NCBI GenBank assembly: GCA_963835375.1
Contig: CAWIGB010000013.1
Coordinates: forward strand, 319,347-383,346
Length of the DNA: 64,000 nt
Source of the DNA: Salinisphaera sp963835375
GTDB taxonomy: Bacteria; Pseudomonadota; Gammaproteobacteria; Nevskiales; Salinisphaeraceae
Reading direction: 5' to 3'
Positions 22,176 through 32,934 of this stretch are shown piece after piece. Within the stretch, counting starts at the first letter, position 1. Each line of letters starts with the position of its first letter. The notes under the pieces were generated by a model. That model had not been told where the DNA came from and made no database searches. It saw only the letters and a program-made list of their open reading frames with translations. A program made the translations under genes and the position numbers.

Positions 22176-23402
22176 ATGGCCTCGTTGCCTGGTCTCCTGG
22201 CTTCCATGAACGCGGTCACGGCGCAGTACAACGGCTATGAGTTACACAGCGTCTTCCAGCCCATTCTGAGTCTGTGTCACCGACGCAGCGTCGGTTTCGA
22301 ATCGCTGCTGCGGCCGACCGACGCCGAAAACCACTCGCATTCTCCCACCGATGTCATCCGCGAGGCCTCCGAGCGCGGCGACATCCGCCAGCTGGATACG
22401 CTCTGCCAGAGTCTGCACATCCGCAATTTTTCGGCCCAGGCGCCGGACGAACGCTGGCTTTTCCTCAATCTCGATCCCAGCACCATCGCCGATCGCTGGT
22501 ATCACGACGGTACGCTCACACGCGCGCTGCGAGAGGCCGGCGTACCGCCGCAGCGTCTGGTGATCGAGATTGTCGAGGGCGCGATCGACGACGAACCCCA
22601 GCTGTTTGCGGCGGTCGACTATTTCCGCTCCATCGGCGCGCTGGTCGCCCTCGACGACTTCGGCACCGGCCATTCCAATTTCGACCGGATCTGGCGGCTC
22701 GCCCCCGATATCATCAAGCTCGACCGCAGCCTGATCGTCGAAGCCGAGCAACATCGCACCGGCCGGCTGCGGCAGATGCTGCCGAACCTGGTCTCGCTGA
22801 TTCACGAAGCCGGTTCGCTTGTGCTCGCCGAAGGCATCGAGAACCGAGAGCAGGCTCTGCTTGCCATGGACGCCGATATCGACTTCGTCCAGGGCTTCTA
22901 TTTCGCACGCCCCAGCCGCGACATCGACCACGTCGAGATCGACGGCCTGCCCGTGCTCGGCGAGATCACGCGCCACTTCGAGACCACTACCACGATCGAG
23001 GAACGGATCGAGGCCGACCGCATCGCGCCCTACGCCAATGCATTTCGCGACGCGATCGAGCGTATCGGCGACGGCGAATCTCCGCATGCCGCGGCCCGCA
23101 CACTGATGAGCATGCCGCGCGCCGCGCGCTTCTACATCCTCAACGAGCGCGGCGAAGAGATCATGCATGTGGACGGCCGATCGCTGCGCACGCGCCGGAT
23201 CTTCCATGCCGGCCCGATCACCGACACGTCGGGCGGCACCTGGTATCGACGCCAGTATTTTCGAGCCGCCATGGCCGAGCCGCATCGTCTGCAGACCTCG
23301 CGGCCCTACCTGTCGAGCACCGGCGCCTATATGTGTGTGACGCTCTCGATCGCCCGCGGCCGCCCGCCGGAACAGGTCGTCTGCTGCGATATCGACTGGT
23401 AG
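22176..23402 (+). CDS. EAL-domain phosphodiesterase with C-terminal PDC/Cache-like domain
   Basis: A 408-residue protein. The EAL domain (about residues 20-250) keeps the catalytic residues: ESLLR in place of EAL but with the metal-binding Glu, NLDP, EIVEGAI, DDFGTGHSNFDR, IKLDRS, EGIEN and QGFYFARP. It should therefore degrade cyclic-di-GMP. The C-terminal 130 residues contain RFYILNERGEEIM, GGTWYRRQYFRAA and RPYLSSTGAYMCVTLS, resembling a PDC/Cache ligand-binding domain, here without membrane segments. The domain order, sensor after EAL and no transmembrane part, suggests a cytoplasmic signal. The start may be the ATG at 22176 or 22206. The frame is intact. Confidence 0.85.
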   Translation: MASLPGLLASMNAVTAQYNGYELHSVFQPILSLCHRRSVGFESLLRPTDAENHSHSPTDVIREASERGDIRQLDTLCQSLHIRNFSAQAPDERWLFLNLDPSTIADRWYHDGTLTRALREAGVPPQRLVIEIVEGAIDDEPQLFAAVDYFRSIGALVALDDFGTGHSNFDRIWRLAPDIIKLDRSLIVEAEQHRTGRLRQMLPNLVSLIHEAGSLVLAEGIENREQALLAMDADIDFVQGFYFARPSRDIDHVEIDGLPVLGEITRHFETTTTIEERIEADRIAPYANAFRDAIERIGDGESPHAAARTLMSMPRAARFYILNERGEEIMHVDGRSLRTRRIFHAGPITDTSGGTWYRRQYFRAAMAEPHRLQTSRPYLSSTGAYMCVTLSIARGRPPEQVVCCDIDW

Positions 23403-23467
23403 CGGCTCGTATGAAACAGCCACAGGCCCTAGAATAACGGCCGATCTACCGCAATCGACGCATCACC

Positions 23468-24027
23468 ATGGGTCAGTCGCTACAGGACCAGCTGCTCAAG
23501 GCCGGTATCGCCAAGCCGAAACAGGCCAAGAAGGCACGCCACGACAAGGCACGACGCAACAAGGCGGCACGCCGGGCGGGTGGCGCCGGCGATGAGGAAC
23601 AGCACAAGCTCTCCAAGGAGGTGGAGGCCGCGCAGGCCGCTAAACGCGAAGCCGATCGCAAGCGCGCCGAAGCAGCCAACGCCGAGCGCGAGCAGCGCGA
23701 ACGCAAGCGCCAGGCGATCCAGATCATCAACAAACACCGTATCGCGATCGAGACGCCGGAGGCCGACGAGCCGCCCTACAGTTATACCGTCAAGGGCAAG
23801 ATCCGTCGCCTGCCGGTGAGCCGCGACCAACGCCGACGGCTGGCCGACGGCCGGCTGGCCATCGTGCGCTACGACGGCCAGACTTCGCTGGTAGACATCG
23901 AGACCGCGGAGCGCCTGGAGACGCTGATCCCGAAGGCCGTGTCACGCATCACCGATGCCGACACGCAGCGACCGATCCGGACGACCCGTACGCCGGCTAC
24001 GAGATCCCCGACGACCTGATGTGGTAA
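23468..24027 (+). CDS. YaiL-like DUF2058 protein, one frameshift at the C-terminus
   Basis: About 186 residues. It starts GQSLQDQLLKAGIAKPKQAKK and has a long charged coiled-coil middle (residues 20-85), then the DUF2058 core INKHRIAIE and YSYTVKGKIRRLPVS. Near 23980 the frame shifts by one base; the other frame ends DPDDPYAGYEIPDDLMW, the conserved DUF2058 C-terminus. The related E. coli protein YaiL is described as nucleoprotein/polynucleotide-associated, but its function is poorly known. Confidence 0.85.
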
Positions 24028-24090
24028 GAGCGATCACGGCCGGATCGGCCGTGATCGCCCACCGCGGGCAGAACACGCGCGAGGGGCGGT

Positions 24091-25896
24091 TCAATAGCCA
24101 GCCGCCAGCCCGGCGGGCCGACGACGGTCATTGGCGCCTTCGAGCGATCCGTCGGCGCGCCGGCGAATGGCCTCATCCGCGCCCCACGAGCGTACCACGT
24201 TGAAGCTGTGCCCCATGGCTTCCAGCTTCTGCTTCACCGGCTCGGTCAGATAGCCCGACTCCACCTTGGTGTGGTCCGGCAGCCACTGATTGTGGATCCG
24301 CGGCGCGTCGACCGCCTGCTGGATGTTCATGCCGAAATCGATCACGTTGAGCATGCTTTCCAGCGTAGTCGAGATGATGGTCGACCCGCCCGGGCTGCCG
24401 GTGACCATGAACAGATCGCCGTTCTTGAGCACCAGCGACGGCGACATGGACGACAGCGGCCGCTTGCCGCCCTCGACCTGATTGGCCTTGCCCTGGACCA
24501 GACCAAAGGCGTTCGGCACCCCCGGTTTGGCGGTGAAGTCGTCCATTTCGTTGTTGAGGAAGAACCCGGTTTTGCCGGCGATATGGCCGTTGCCGAAAAG
24601 ATAGTTGATCGTATAGGTCACGCTCACGGCGTCTCCCTTGGCATCAACCACCGAATACTGGGTGGTGTGCTGGCCTTCGCGCGGGCCGAGGCTGCCGTCG
24701 ATCTGTGACGACGGCGTCGCCTTATCCGGGTCGATGTTGCCGCGCAGGCGACTCAGATGGTCGGCCGACAGCAGCTTGTCGATCGGATTGTCAATGAATG
24801 CCGGATCACCGAGATAGGTATTGCGATCGGCGAACGCCCGCCGCTCGGCCTCGATCAGATAATGCGACGTCTTGACCGAACCGTAGCCCCATCGTTTCAG
24901 CGGCAACGGATCCAGAATGCCGAGAATCTCGCAGATGGTGGTGCCGCCCGAGCTCGGCGGTGGCGTCGAGACGACCGTATAGCCTTCGTAGCCACAGGTG
25001 ACCGGCCGGCCCCAGGGCGCGGTGTAATCGGCGAAATCCTTCCGCGTGAGAATGCCACCATGGGCCTTGCTGGCCTTGACCACCGCCTTCGCTATGGGGC
25101 CCCGGTAGAAGGCTTTGGTGCCCTGCTTCGAAATCAGCGACAACGTATGCGCCAGCTGCGGCTGCTTGAGCGTATCGCCCACCTGATATGGCTGGCCATG
25201 ATTCAGGAATATCTTCGCCACGTTGGGCTCGTCGGCGAAATCGTCGCTGCGTTCGTGCAGGATATTGACGTCGCCCTGCTCCAGCGTGAAGCCCTGACGC
25301 GCCAGTTTGATCGCCGGCGCCATCAGCCGCTGGCGGCTCATCGTGCCGAAACGTCGGCGGGCCTGTTCCAGCCCCATGACCGTGCCCGGCACACCGGTGC
25401 CCAGGTAGGTCTGGGTGCTGCGTCCCTTGACGACGTCGCCGTTGGCGTCCTGGAACAGCTTCGGCGTTGCTTTTTCAGGCGCTTTCTCGCGAAAGTCGAG
25501 AAACAGGTTCCGTGCCGGATGATCGGCCGACTTGGCCAGGTGCACCACCATGAAACCGCCGCCACCGATGTTGCCACAGCAGGGATGAACCACCGCCAGC
25601 GCATAGCCGACAGCCACGGCTGCATCCACTGCGTTGCCGCCGTCGGTGAGTACGTTGACGCCAACACGCGTGGCCAGATGCTGCGCGGTCACCACCATGG
25701 CGTGCCGTGCGGTTACCGGGTTCGCTTTCGCCAGTGCCGCCTGGGTGGTGGGCGGCGCCGTCACGTCGAGTGCGCGCGTGGAGATGCCGGCCGAGTTCCC
25801 GGTCGCGGCTGTCGCGACCCCGCTGGCCATGAACCCGACGGCAAAGAGTCCGGCAGCGCAGACTATTTGAAGCCGGCGTCGAAATTCCTTGTGCAT
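24091..25896 (-). CDS. ggt: Gamma-glutamyltranspeptidase precursor
   Basis: A 601-residue secreted N-terminal-nucleophile enzyme that cleaves glutathione and other gamma-glutamyl compounds in the periplasm. A signal peptide (about residues 1-31, basic start, hydrophobic core, ATA end) is followed by the large-subunit region with NVLTDGGNAVDAAVAVGYA and HPCCGNIGGGGFM. Self-cleavage is expected before the Thr of the TTQYSVVDAKGD motif (near residue 405). The small subunit has PLSSMSPSLVLKNGD and GSPGGSTI. The frame is intact. The start at 25896 is chosen because the longer frame has no signal peptide. Confidence 0.93.
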   Translation of the reverse strand: MHKEFRRRLQIVCAAGLFAVGFMASGVATAATGNSAGISTRALDVTAPPTTQAALAKANPVTARHAMVVTAQHLATRVGVNVLTDGGNAVDAAVAVGYALAVVHPCCGNIGGGGFMVVHLAKSADHPARNLFLDFREKAPEKATPKLFQDANGDVVKGRSTQTYLGTGVPGTVMGLEQARRRFGTMSRQRLMAPAIKLARQGFTLEQGDVNILHERSDDFADEPNVAKIFLNHGQPYQVGDTLKQPQLAHTLSLISKQGTKAFYRGPIAKAVVKASKAHGGILTRKDFADYTAPWGRPVTCGYEGYTVVSTPPPSSGGTTICEILGILDPLPLKRWGYGSVKTSHYLIEAERRAFADRNTYLGDPAFIDNPIDKLLSADHLSRLRGNIDPDKATPSSQIDGSLGPREGQHTTQYSVVDAKGDAVSVTYTINYLFGNGHIAGKTGFFLNNEMDDFTAKPGVPNAFGLVQGKANQVEGGKRPLSSMSPSLVLKNGDLFMVTGSPGGSTIISTTLESMLNVIDFGMNIQQAVDAPRIHNQWLPDHTKVESGYLTEPVKQKLEAMGHSFNVVRSWGADEAIRRRADGSLEGANDRRRPAGLAAGY

Positions 25897-26033
25897 GAAA
25901 CCGATCACGATCTGAGTTGCGGGTGCACTATAGCCCGGCGGTCGGATCTTCGGCATCCCGTCGATCCGAACCGCGCCGGCCCGATCAGGCCGATCGGGCC
26001 AGCGCCCCGGCCATTCGGCATGGGAACAAGGCG

Positions 26034-27015
26034 TCAGTCCGGAACGTGCGCCGACTCCGGCAACAGGCCCTCGCTCTTGAACTCGGCCCAGAGATCCGCC
26101 GGGATATCGGCCTCGAACAATGCCTTGTTCTGGGGAATGCGCTCGGGCTTGCTCGCGCCGGGAATGATCGAATCCACGGCCGGGTGCGCCGCCGAGAACT
26201 GCAGCGCCGCAGCCTTCAGATCGACGCCGTGCGTCTTGCATATCTCGGCCATGCGATCACGAATGCGGATCGGCTCGTCGGCGGCTTTCTGGTACAGATA
26301 ATGATCGCCGCCGGCCAGCAGCCCCGAACCGAACGGCGCCCCGACCACCACGCTGACATCCCGTTCCAGACAGCGTGGAAACAGCTCGTCCGCGCCGGCC
26401 GTATTCAGCAGATGATACTGGGTCGCCAGCAGGAAGATATCCGGGTCCGCTTCATCGAGCGTGCGCAGGCAGGGCTCGATGGTGTTCACGCCCAGCCCCA
26501 GCCATGGATGAGCCCCTCGTCGCGCATTTCGGTGAGCGCGACGGCGGCCCCCGACATCGCCGTGGCGAAGTGCTCGGCCCATTGATCGCCGAGCGCATCG
26601 GGCGACAGATCATGGATATAGACGATATCCAGATAGCCCACGCCCATGCGCTGCAGGCTGTCGTGCACGGCCTGTTTCGCCCCGTCATAGGAATAGTCCA
26701 TGCGGCGCTTGAAATACAGCCCACCCACGAACGGGCCGTGGCCTCGGGCTGCTCGGCAGGCTCCAGCACGCGCCCGACTTCGTCGACAACACATATTCGG
26801 AGCGCGGACGGCGCGCCAGGAACGAGCCGAAGCGCTGCTCCGACAGCCCGGCACCGTAATGCGGTGCGGTGTCGTAGTAGCGGATACCGTGATGCCAGGC
26901 GGTGGCGAGGGTCTCCGGGCCAGGTCGTCGTCGGAATGGGCGAACATGTCGCCCAGCGGCGCACCGCCGAACCCCATACGGTCCAGCCGTGGGCCGGAAT
27001 CTTGAAGTCGCTCAT
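26034..27015 (-). CDS. Aldo/keto reductase, fucose/threo-aldose dehydrogenase type, frameshifted
   Basis: About 327 residues joined from several frames. Aldo/keto features are GFGGAPLGDMFA near the start, YYDTAPHYGAGLSEQRFG with the catalytic Asp and Tyr, the conserved Lys in LSTKSGRVL, GYLDIVYIHDL, then TQYHLLN and DSIIPGASKPERI. This combination resembles the D-threo-aldose/L-fucose/pyridoxal dehydrogenase group. The ATG at 27015 follows AGGAGG. Frame switches fall near 26970, 26900, 26750 and 26490. Substrate not decided. Confidence 0.72.
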
Positions 27016-27105
27016 CATGTCCTCCTGAGCGTTGGATTTCGAGTCTGTTGATTTCTCGTGCGCGTCCGCGTCCTCAAATCGACGCGGACACGGTTGGTCA
27101 GTTGA

Positions 27106-28063
27106 TTACTCGCGCTCTTCGGGCGCCGTCGCGCTTGCTTCGTCCAGCGGGTAACGGCCTTGTCGTCGAGCGTGATCGAGGTCGCGGCGACGAGCTGGTC
27201 GAACTGGGATTTCGAGGTCGCGGACACGATCGGCGCGGTCACGCTCGGACGCTGGATCAACCAGGCAAGCGAGATCGCGGCCGGCGTGGTGTCGTAGCGG
27301 TCGGCGACATCGTCCAGCGCATCCAGAATGCGCATGCCACGCGCATCGAAGTACTTGTCCACGAATGGCGCCCGCGCCGGCCTTCCGCCTCGGCGCGGCT
27401 GCGATATTTGCCGGTCAGAAAGCCACTGGCCAACGAGAAATACGGCGTGACTCCAAGATCGTGCTCGATGCAGATTTCGGCCAGATCCTGCTCGAAGTCG
27501 AACCGGTCGTAGAGATTGTAGAAGGGCTGCAGCACTTCATAGCGCGGCACCTCCAGGTCGCGCGCCGCACCCAGCGCCGAAACCAGCCGCGAGCCATCGT
27601 AGTTGGATGCCCCGATGTTGCGAACCTTGCCCTCGGAAATCAGCCGGTCGAAGGCCTCCATGGTTTCGTCGAGCGGCGTGCTGTCGTCGTCGGCAGCGGC
27701 AGAGTACAGATCCAGGTAATCGGTAGTCAGGCGACGCAGCGAGTTCTCGATCTCGGTGGTGATCCATTCACGCGACAGCCCTTCGCCCTGATGGGCATCT
27801 CCATGCCCACCTTCTGGCCAGCAGCACGCGGTCGCGATTGCCGCGTTCGGCGAATAACGGCCCAGCAGGCTTTCCGTTCGCCACCGGACCGACCCTCGGC
27901 CCACTTCGAGTAGACATCGGCGGTATCGATCATGTGAAGCCAGCGTCCAGCCAAGCATCGTCATGTCGAAACTGTTTTTTCGTCCAGCGTCCAGCCGAAC
28001 ACGTTGCCGCCGAAAATCAGAGGGGCGGTCTTGAGTCGGTCAGACCAGCGTGCGGTATTCCAT
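27106..28063 (-). CDS. Aldo/keto reductase (Tas/YajO-like), frameshifted
   Basis: About 319 residues: MEYRTL opening, PLIFGGNVFGWTLDEKT, DMIDTADVYSKWAEG with the catalytic Asp and Tyr, the Lys-containing KVGMEMP, SLRRLTTDYLDLY, RNIGASNYDG and LGVTPYFSLASGFLTGKYR. The end, after one base shift, reads DEASATAPEERE. It lies 90 bases after the first aldo/keto reductase (both minus) but is only distantly similar to it, so this is not a recent duplication. At least four frame switches are needed. Confidence 0.72.
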
Positions 28064-28113
28064 GGTCACTCCATGGGATCAATGGATTCGGGAAAAAATC
28101 GGGTCGGGATGGA

Positions 28114-28435
28114 TCAGTCGAGGCCCGCGATGCCATGCTCCCAGAGCCCCACCAGCGCCGGCGGAGCCGGTTTCGTCGACCAGTCTGCTCGATGACGGCG
28201 CTCGGGTCGGCGGCCGAGAACAGTTCGAGGCGAAAGAAACGCTCGGTCGCCGCGGCCAGGGCGCGCGCTGGCACGCCGGCGACAGGCGTCGACGAGTGCG
28301 GTCGGCGTCGCTGCTGCTCCGGGCGCATTGGTCGAGCGTGATTTCACGCGGGCGCATGAAGCCGGGCGCGGCCACCAGCCCGCCCTCGCGAACGAGTCGA
28401 AACCGGGCAGCGGGGATAGCGCGCCCAGGGCTCAT
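28114..28435 (-). CDS. Emfourin-like inhibitor of M4 protease, frameshifted
   Basis: About 107 residues: RFRLVREGGLVAAPGF at the N-terminus, a middle with AATERFFRLELFSAADPS, and an end with ALVGLWEHGIAGLD. The two-strand opening with REGG and a following PGF, and its place 7 bases after an M4 protease gene, match emfourin, the cytosolic tight-binding inhibitor encoded with protealysin in Serratia. Frame switches lie near 28340 and 28170. The similarity is recognised by pattern only, so this is a family-level suggestion. Confidence 0.55.
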
Positions 28436-28442
28436 GACCCAC

Positions 28443-29457
28443 TCATACCTCGGCCGGCGTCACGCCGACATCGTTCCAGGCGCGGCTGACGGCTCGACGA
28501 CATCCCAACCCGCGCGCTCGCGGCATTGGCCAGCGTCACACCGGCGAACAGGGCGAAATCGGCATTCTGGGTCAGACACACATCGTTCACGTCGCATACC
28601 AGGTCCGGCCTCCGTCTGCCAACTGTGCCCGCCCAGCGCGATCACGGCCTGGTAGAAGGCATGAATCGGGATGCCCGAATTGATATGCACGCCGCCGTTG
28701 TCCTGCCGGGTTTCGACATAATCGGCCATAGTCGCGGCTGCGGTCCTTGCCCAGCGCCGGATCGTCGTAGCGCTGCCCAGCCGAACAACAGAACGCAGGC
28801 CACGCCATGGACCTGGTCGTCGAGCAGTTCGGCGCCGATGAGCGAGTCCGCTTCCTCTGCCATCTGCACAGCGGCGTATTCGCCCTCATCACGCCGAATA
28901 CATCCGACACGGTTCGTCGAGCTCGCCCGACTGGCCCTGATAGGCGAGCCCGGCCGTGGCCTCGGTCACGCCGTGGGTAAGTTCGTCGGCGACGACGTCG
29001 AGCGAGCGGTGAACAGACGGAAGATCGCCGTCGCCATCGCCGAAGACCATCTCGCGGCCGTTCCAGAACCTCGTCATCGTGCTGGCCATAGTGAACGCTG
29101 CCGCCCGGGCGAGACCGCGGTCGTGATCGAGTTGGATCAAAATCTCCTTGTAGACCGCCAGGTCCGGCCTAGATCGGATATGCCTCGTCGACTTCGCGAT
29201 CGCCGCTTCGGCGCCCGCCCTCCGCGCGCACTTCCCGCCCGGCAGGTCGCGGGTGTTACCGGCGTCGTAGATCGTGCTTGAAGCTCGGCGGTCGTGGACG
29301 GAAGCCGCCACGGCGGCGAACGCATCGGCGCAATGCTCCGTTCGCCTGTTGGGTCTCGAGCGCGCTCTCGCCTGATGTCGTCCGACGCATGGCGCGCCAG
29401 CGGGTCGAGGAATCGCGGCGGCACGATGCCGCTGCGTAGATGAACCGTCGAAGCCAT
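28443..29457 (-). pseudogene. Protealysin-type M4 metalloprotease, interrupted
   Basis: About 338 residues, the size of protealysin precursors (near 341). The short propeptide has the protealysin-type IVPPRFLDPLARH with its PP motif, and there is no signal peptide. The catalytic domain shows FWNGREMVFGDGDGD, then DELTHGVTEATAGLAYQGQSGELDE and, in the C-terminal part, DNGGVHINSGIP with the catalytic His. The zinc motif HELTH reads DELTH here: the first ligand is Asp instead of His by one base (GAC for CAC). Several frame switches also occur. Either the sequence is poor here or the enzyme is dead; the substitution favours decay. Confidence 0.65.
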
Positions 29458-29586
29458 GTCGGCCTCCGGACATAAAGAAACTGATCGGTACATGCAGCCG
29501 ACACGCCGATTGCGCATCCCGTCCTGCACGGATGCCGCTGGGTTAATCTAGCGGCTGAATCGCTCACCGAGATGCCGGAGATTTCC

Positions 29587-30057
29587 ATGCGCCTTGCCCG
29601 CTCTTGACCACTGCCGTGTGTTTTTTGCTTGCCAGTCCCGTTCGCTGCGGCCCCGAAGAGAGCACCGCCGATGGCGCCAGCGGGCCGGGCGACTCTCGGC
29701 CACGCGCGCGCTGTTCGATCGCTCGATGCCAACGGCGACGGCTATCTGACGCGCGCCGAAGCGAGCGCCGCCCAGCCGATCGCCGATATGTACGACTCGA
29801 TGGACACCAACGCCACGCTCGAAAAACAGGCCAAGCACGGCAACGCAGGCATCGATTACGCCCAGTTCAAGGCCGGCATCGAAGCCGCGCGTTCCAGCGG
29901 CGCGTTCGGCCCGGCCGTGTCCGGCGGCCAGACTTATCGCTTCTTCCCAACAGGCATCGGGTACAGATCGAACCGCGCGCGAGCAGCCAGGCGAACAACA
30001 ACAGCAAGCCGTAGCGTATCTTCCGGCCCGCCCATGCGCGCGGACTGTTCGCACTGA
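29587..30057 (+). CDS. Small exported EF-hand protein, frameshifted
   Basis: Roughly 120-150 residues. A short signal-like start (MRLARS, then hydrophobic residues in another frame) leads to a canonical EF-hand, LDANGDGYLTRAEA, with Asp/Asn/Asp/Gly/Glu at the calcium positions. A second, degenerate EF-hand-like stretch (MDTNATLEKQAKHGNAGIDYAQFKAGI) follows. It resembles small periplasmic calcium-binding proteins of proteobacteria. The frame is changed near 29605, and the 3' end past about 29950 may not be coding, since it runs into the next gene. Confidence 0.5.
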
Positions 30058-30831
30058 TTATGTCGATCGCCATCGGCAGCCTGATCGCCGCGCGCGCCGC
30101 GATCGCGCACGATCCGGATGCGTAATGGCACATCGTGCATGACCGGTGCGTTCCCGCCGCGCAGTCCGGTCGCGGCGCGGCCCTGCGCGCGCGTCGATCG
30201 GCAGGCGGCTATGCCCTGCTCAAGGATCTCGTGGGGCCTTTGCAGTATCGCTGATCCCGACCCGGCGCGTCGCCGGCATCGAAAGCCCTGCCGTAACGCT
30301 CCCCGGCCCTCCGCATTATTTCCTCGAAGCCTGGCAAAACAGGCATGTGATCGCAGCGCGCTTCGGCCAGGTCATTCCGGACAACAACATCCTGCTCGCG
30401 CTCGATTCCCGTCACGCCAGACACAGAATCAGTTGCACATCCATATATCGTGCATCGACCCGGCAGTGAAGAAGACGCTGGCCCGGATGGCAGATCGGAT
30501 CGGCCCCAGTGGGCGGTACTGCCGCGACCGTCGACGGCCATCGCTACATCGCCCGGAGCGTTTCCACGCCGTCCTCGCACACGGAGCGCGGCACGACTGT
30601 GGCGAGCCACGGCGATGCACGCACGCATATGGGCGACTACGCATGGCACTCACCGCGGTGCCCGGCGTCGGCCCGATATGCTCCGCCACGCGTGCCACCG
30701 CCTGGCCCGAATTCGGCTCGGCCGAAGAGCTGGAGTCGCATGCCTGCGGCGTATTGCCCGGTTTCGCTCGGTTCGGCGGCACGGCCCGCGCCAACGACGA
30801 CGTGAACATCCGCCCGCTGCGACTACAATAG
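30033..30831 (+). pseudogene. cdh: CDP-diacylglycerol pyrophosphatase (Cdh), interrupted
   Basis: About 266 residues when joined; E. coli Cdh is 251. An N-terminal hydrophobic anchor (LFALIMSIAIGSLIAARAA) is followed by WHIVHDRCVPAAQSG, GYALLKDLVGPLQY, IPTRRVAGIESPAV, FLEAWQNRH, and the HIT-type active site QLHIHISCIDP, all closely resembling Cdh, which hydrolyses CDP-diacylglycerol to phosphatidate and CMP. A TAA stop interrupts the frame at 30123-30125, between DPDA and WHIV, and at least four frame changes follow. The internal stop cannot be removed by a single indel, which favours real decay. Confidence 0.66.
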
Positions 30832-30836
30832 CCGCC

Positions 30837-32049
30837 ATGCCCTCGCTCGATTCGCCCCGCCGCTTCGTCTACGCCAGCCTCGCTGCGGCGATCTTCATCG
30901 TCTATCGCTCGCTGTATCCGTTCGCATTCCATCGCGGGTCGCTCGTCGCCGCCGTACGCACGCTCTTTCTCAGCGATCACATGCACGATCAGCCTTTTCC
31001 GGCCTGATCGCCAACATCGCGCTTACATGCCGCTGGGTCTGTTCTCGTGGCCGCGCAGCGCGACGCACGACCGGCATGGCAGCAGGTGCTTTCGGCGACC
31101 GCGCTCGGCACGGTATGTCTGTGCATCGAGATCACCCAGTTCTTCGATACCAGCCGCGTCACCACGCTCGCCGATGTCTATCCAACGTCGCCGGCACGTT
31201 CTTCGGCGGTCTGCTGGCATTCCGCTCACGCGCTGGCTCAACCGGCGCATCGACATGAATTCATCGGCGCGCCAGATCACTGCCCTGCTGCTGCTTTCGT
31301 TCATCGCCTACGAGCTATTTCCCTATGTGCCCACGCTGGATCTGCATGCGTACTGGCGGGCGATCAAACCGGTGGTGATCCATCCCACGGTGCACGCTTT
31401 CGACGTGGCGTCCTATGCCGTCATCTGGATTGTCGTTGCCGCATTGCTGGCCGATCTGACCGGACGCGGGCGCAGCCGATGGCTCATCGTGGCTGCCATG
31501 ATCGCGGTCATCTCGGCCAAGATTCTCATCACCCACAACCGCCTTTCCCTGTCGGAACTGGTGTCGCTGCCGATCGTCGGCGTGGCCTGGCAGCTGTTGT
31601 CCCGTCTGCCACGCAGATCGGTGGGGACGCCATCGGGCAGTGCTGCTGGCCGGAGTGATCCTGGGAGATCGACTGCTGCCCTTCGACTGGGAGTCCACGG
31701 CCACGAATTAGGCTGGGCGCCGTTCTTTTCCATCCTGCACGGATCGATGGCCGCCAACACCCAGGCACTCGCTAACAAGGTCTTTCTGTATTCGAGCCTG
31801 ATCTGGCTCATCACGGTGTCCGGCCGGCGTCATCTCACGGCGGGAGCGCTGGTCGCGGCCGGCCTGTTCGTGACCAGCATGCTTGAAACCCATCTGCCCG
31901 GCCGTTCCGCCGAGATCACCGACGCCGTGATCGCGCTTGGCGCAGCGGCGGTGCTGGGTTGGATCGCCGCGCCGGCGGCTGCGCGCCCCCATGCCGAACA
32001 CCCGCCCGGTCGCACGGGCGCCGACGATACGCTTGGCACCGTCAAGTAA
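30837..32049 (+). CDS. VanZ-like membrane protein, frameshifted (copy 1)
   Basis: About 400 residues and eight or more membrane segments when joined. The N-terminal VanZ-like part has FIVYRSLYPFAFHRG, the NIALYMPLGLF-like region and LGTVCLCIEITQFFDTSRVTTLADVY, the conserved VanZ pattern with Glu, Gln and Asp. The C-terminal part (RQITALLLLSFIAYELFPYVPTLD, HAFDVASYAVIWIVVAALLADL) is a second hydrophobic domain. Function is unknown; VanZ is named after a teicoplanin-resistance accessory protein. Frame switches near 31000, 31180, 31210 and 31630. A related gene lies at 36.6-37.8 kb. Confidence 0.68.
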
Positions 32050-32057
32050 ACCGATCT

Positions 32058-32934
32058 TCAGCCGGACAGGGCATCCAGTGCGCCGGCCGCCAGCAGCAGC
32101 GCCGCGCCGGCGACCTGGGTGGCCGTCAGCGGTTCGTTCGCGAACAGGGCCGACGACACCACGCCGACCAGCACTTCGCTCATGAGCAGGATGCCGACAC
32201 GAGCCGGTTCGAGCCGGGCTGTAGCCCAGACCAGCGCGAGCAGAGAGCCGACCCACCAGACCAGTGCGGCGGCCACGGCCCAGGCCGCGGACGCGGCATC
32301 GATCGAGACGGGCGGCAAACTCGGCGCCGTCGGCAACGCGAGCCACAGCACGCAGCCCGCGACCAGCGCGCCGGCTGCGAACACGGTGCTGCCGGTCAGC
32401 GGCGACATTTCGCCGCGTACGCGCATGCGCGACCGAAGCCACCGACCAGAGCGCGCCGGCACCCAGCCCGAGCCATTCACCCACGGCATGCGGCAACGGC
32501 AGCCCGTTGTCCACGCCCAGCACCAGCACCAGCCCGATCAGACCGAGCACGATCACGGCATAGCGCAGGCGCGGCACCGGCCAGCGCAGTACGACAGCCG
32601 TAATCAGCGTCGTCCACACCGGGGTCAGGTAGAACAGCAGAATCACCGAACTGATGCGCCCTTCGACCAGCCCGACCGAATACAGCATGAAAGCGGCGCC
32701 GCCGGCCGCATCGGCCGCCAGGCCGAGCGGGTCGAGCCGGCCGAGCGGCGGGCGCACCGCACACATGGCCGCCAGCAGCATCGCGCAAGCGATCACCGAG
32801 ACCAGCAGCGAACCGCGCGCCCCGACCAGGCCGGCACCGGCGAGCGCCCGCACCGGCACCCAGTACAGCCCCCAGAGCGAGCCGGCGAGCAGCACAAAGA
32901 GGCTCGCCAGGCCGGTGTGACGAGAACTCGACAT
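32058..32934 (-). CDS. EamA/DMT-family transporter, frameshifted
   Basis: About 292 residues with ten hydrophobic segments in two EamA repeats. The first repeat has LFVLLAGSLWGLYWVPVRAL and ISSVILLFYLTPVWTTLITAV; the second has LLALVWATARLEPARVGILLMSEVLVGVVSS and NEPLTATQVAGAALLLAAG. The frame changes near 32440. Such proteins export amino acids or other metabolites; the substrate is unknown. It converges with VanZ copy 1 with an 8-base gap. Confidence 0.75.
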
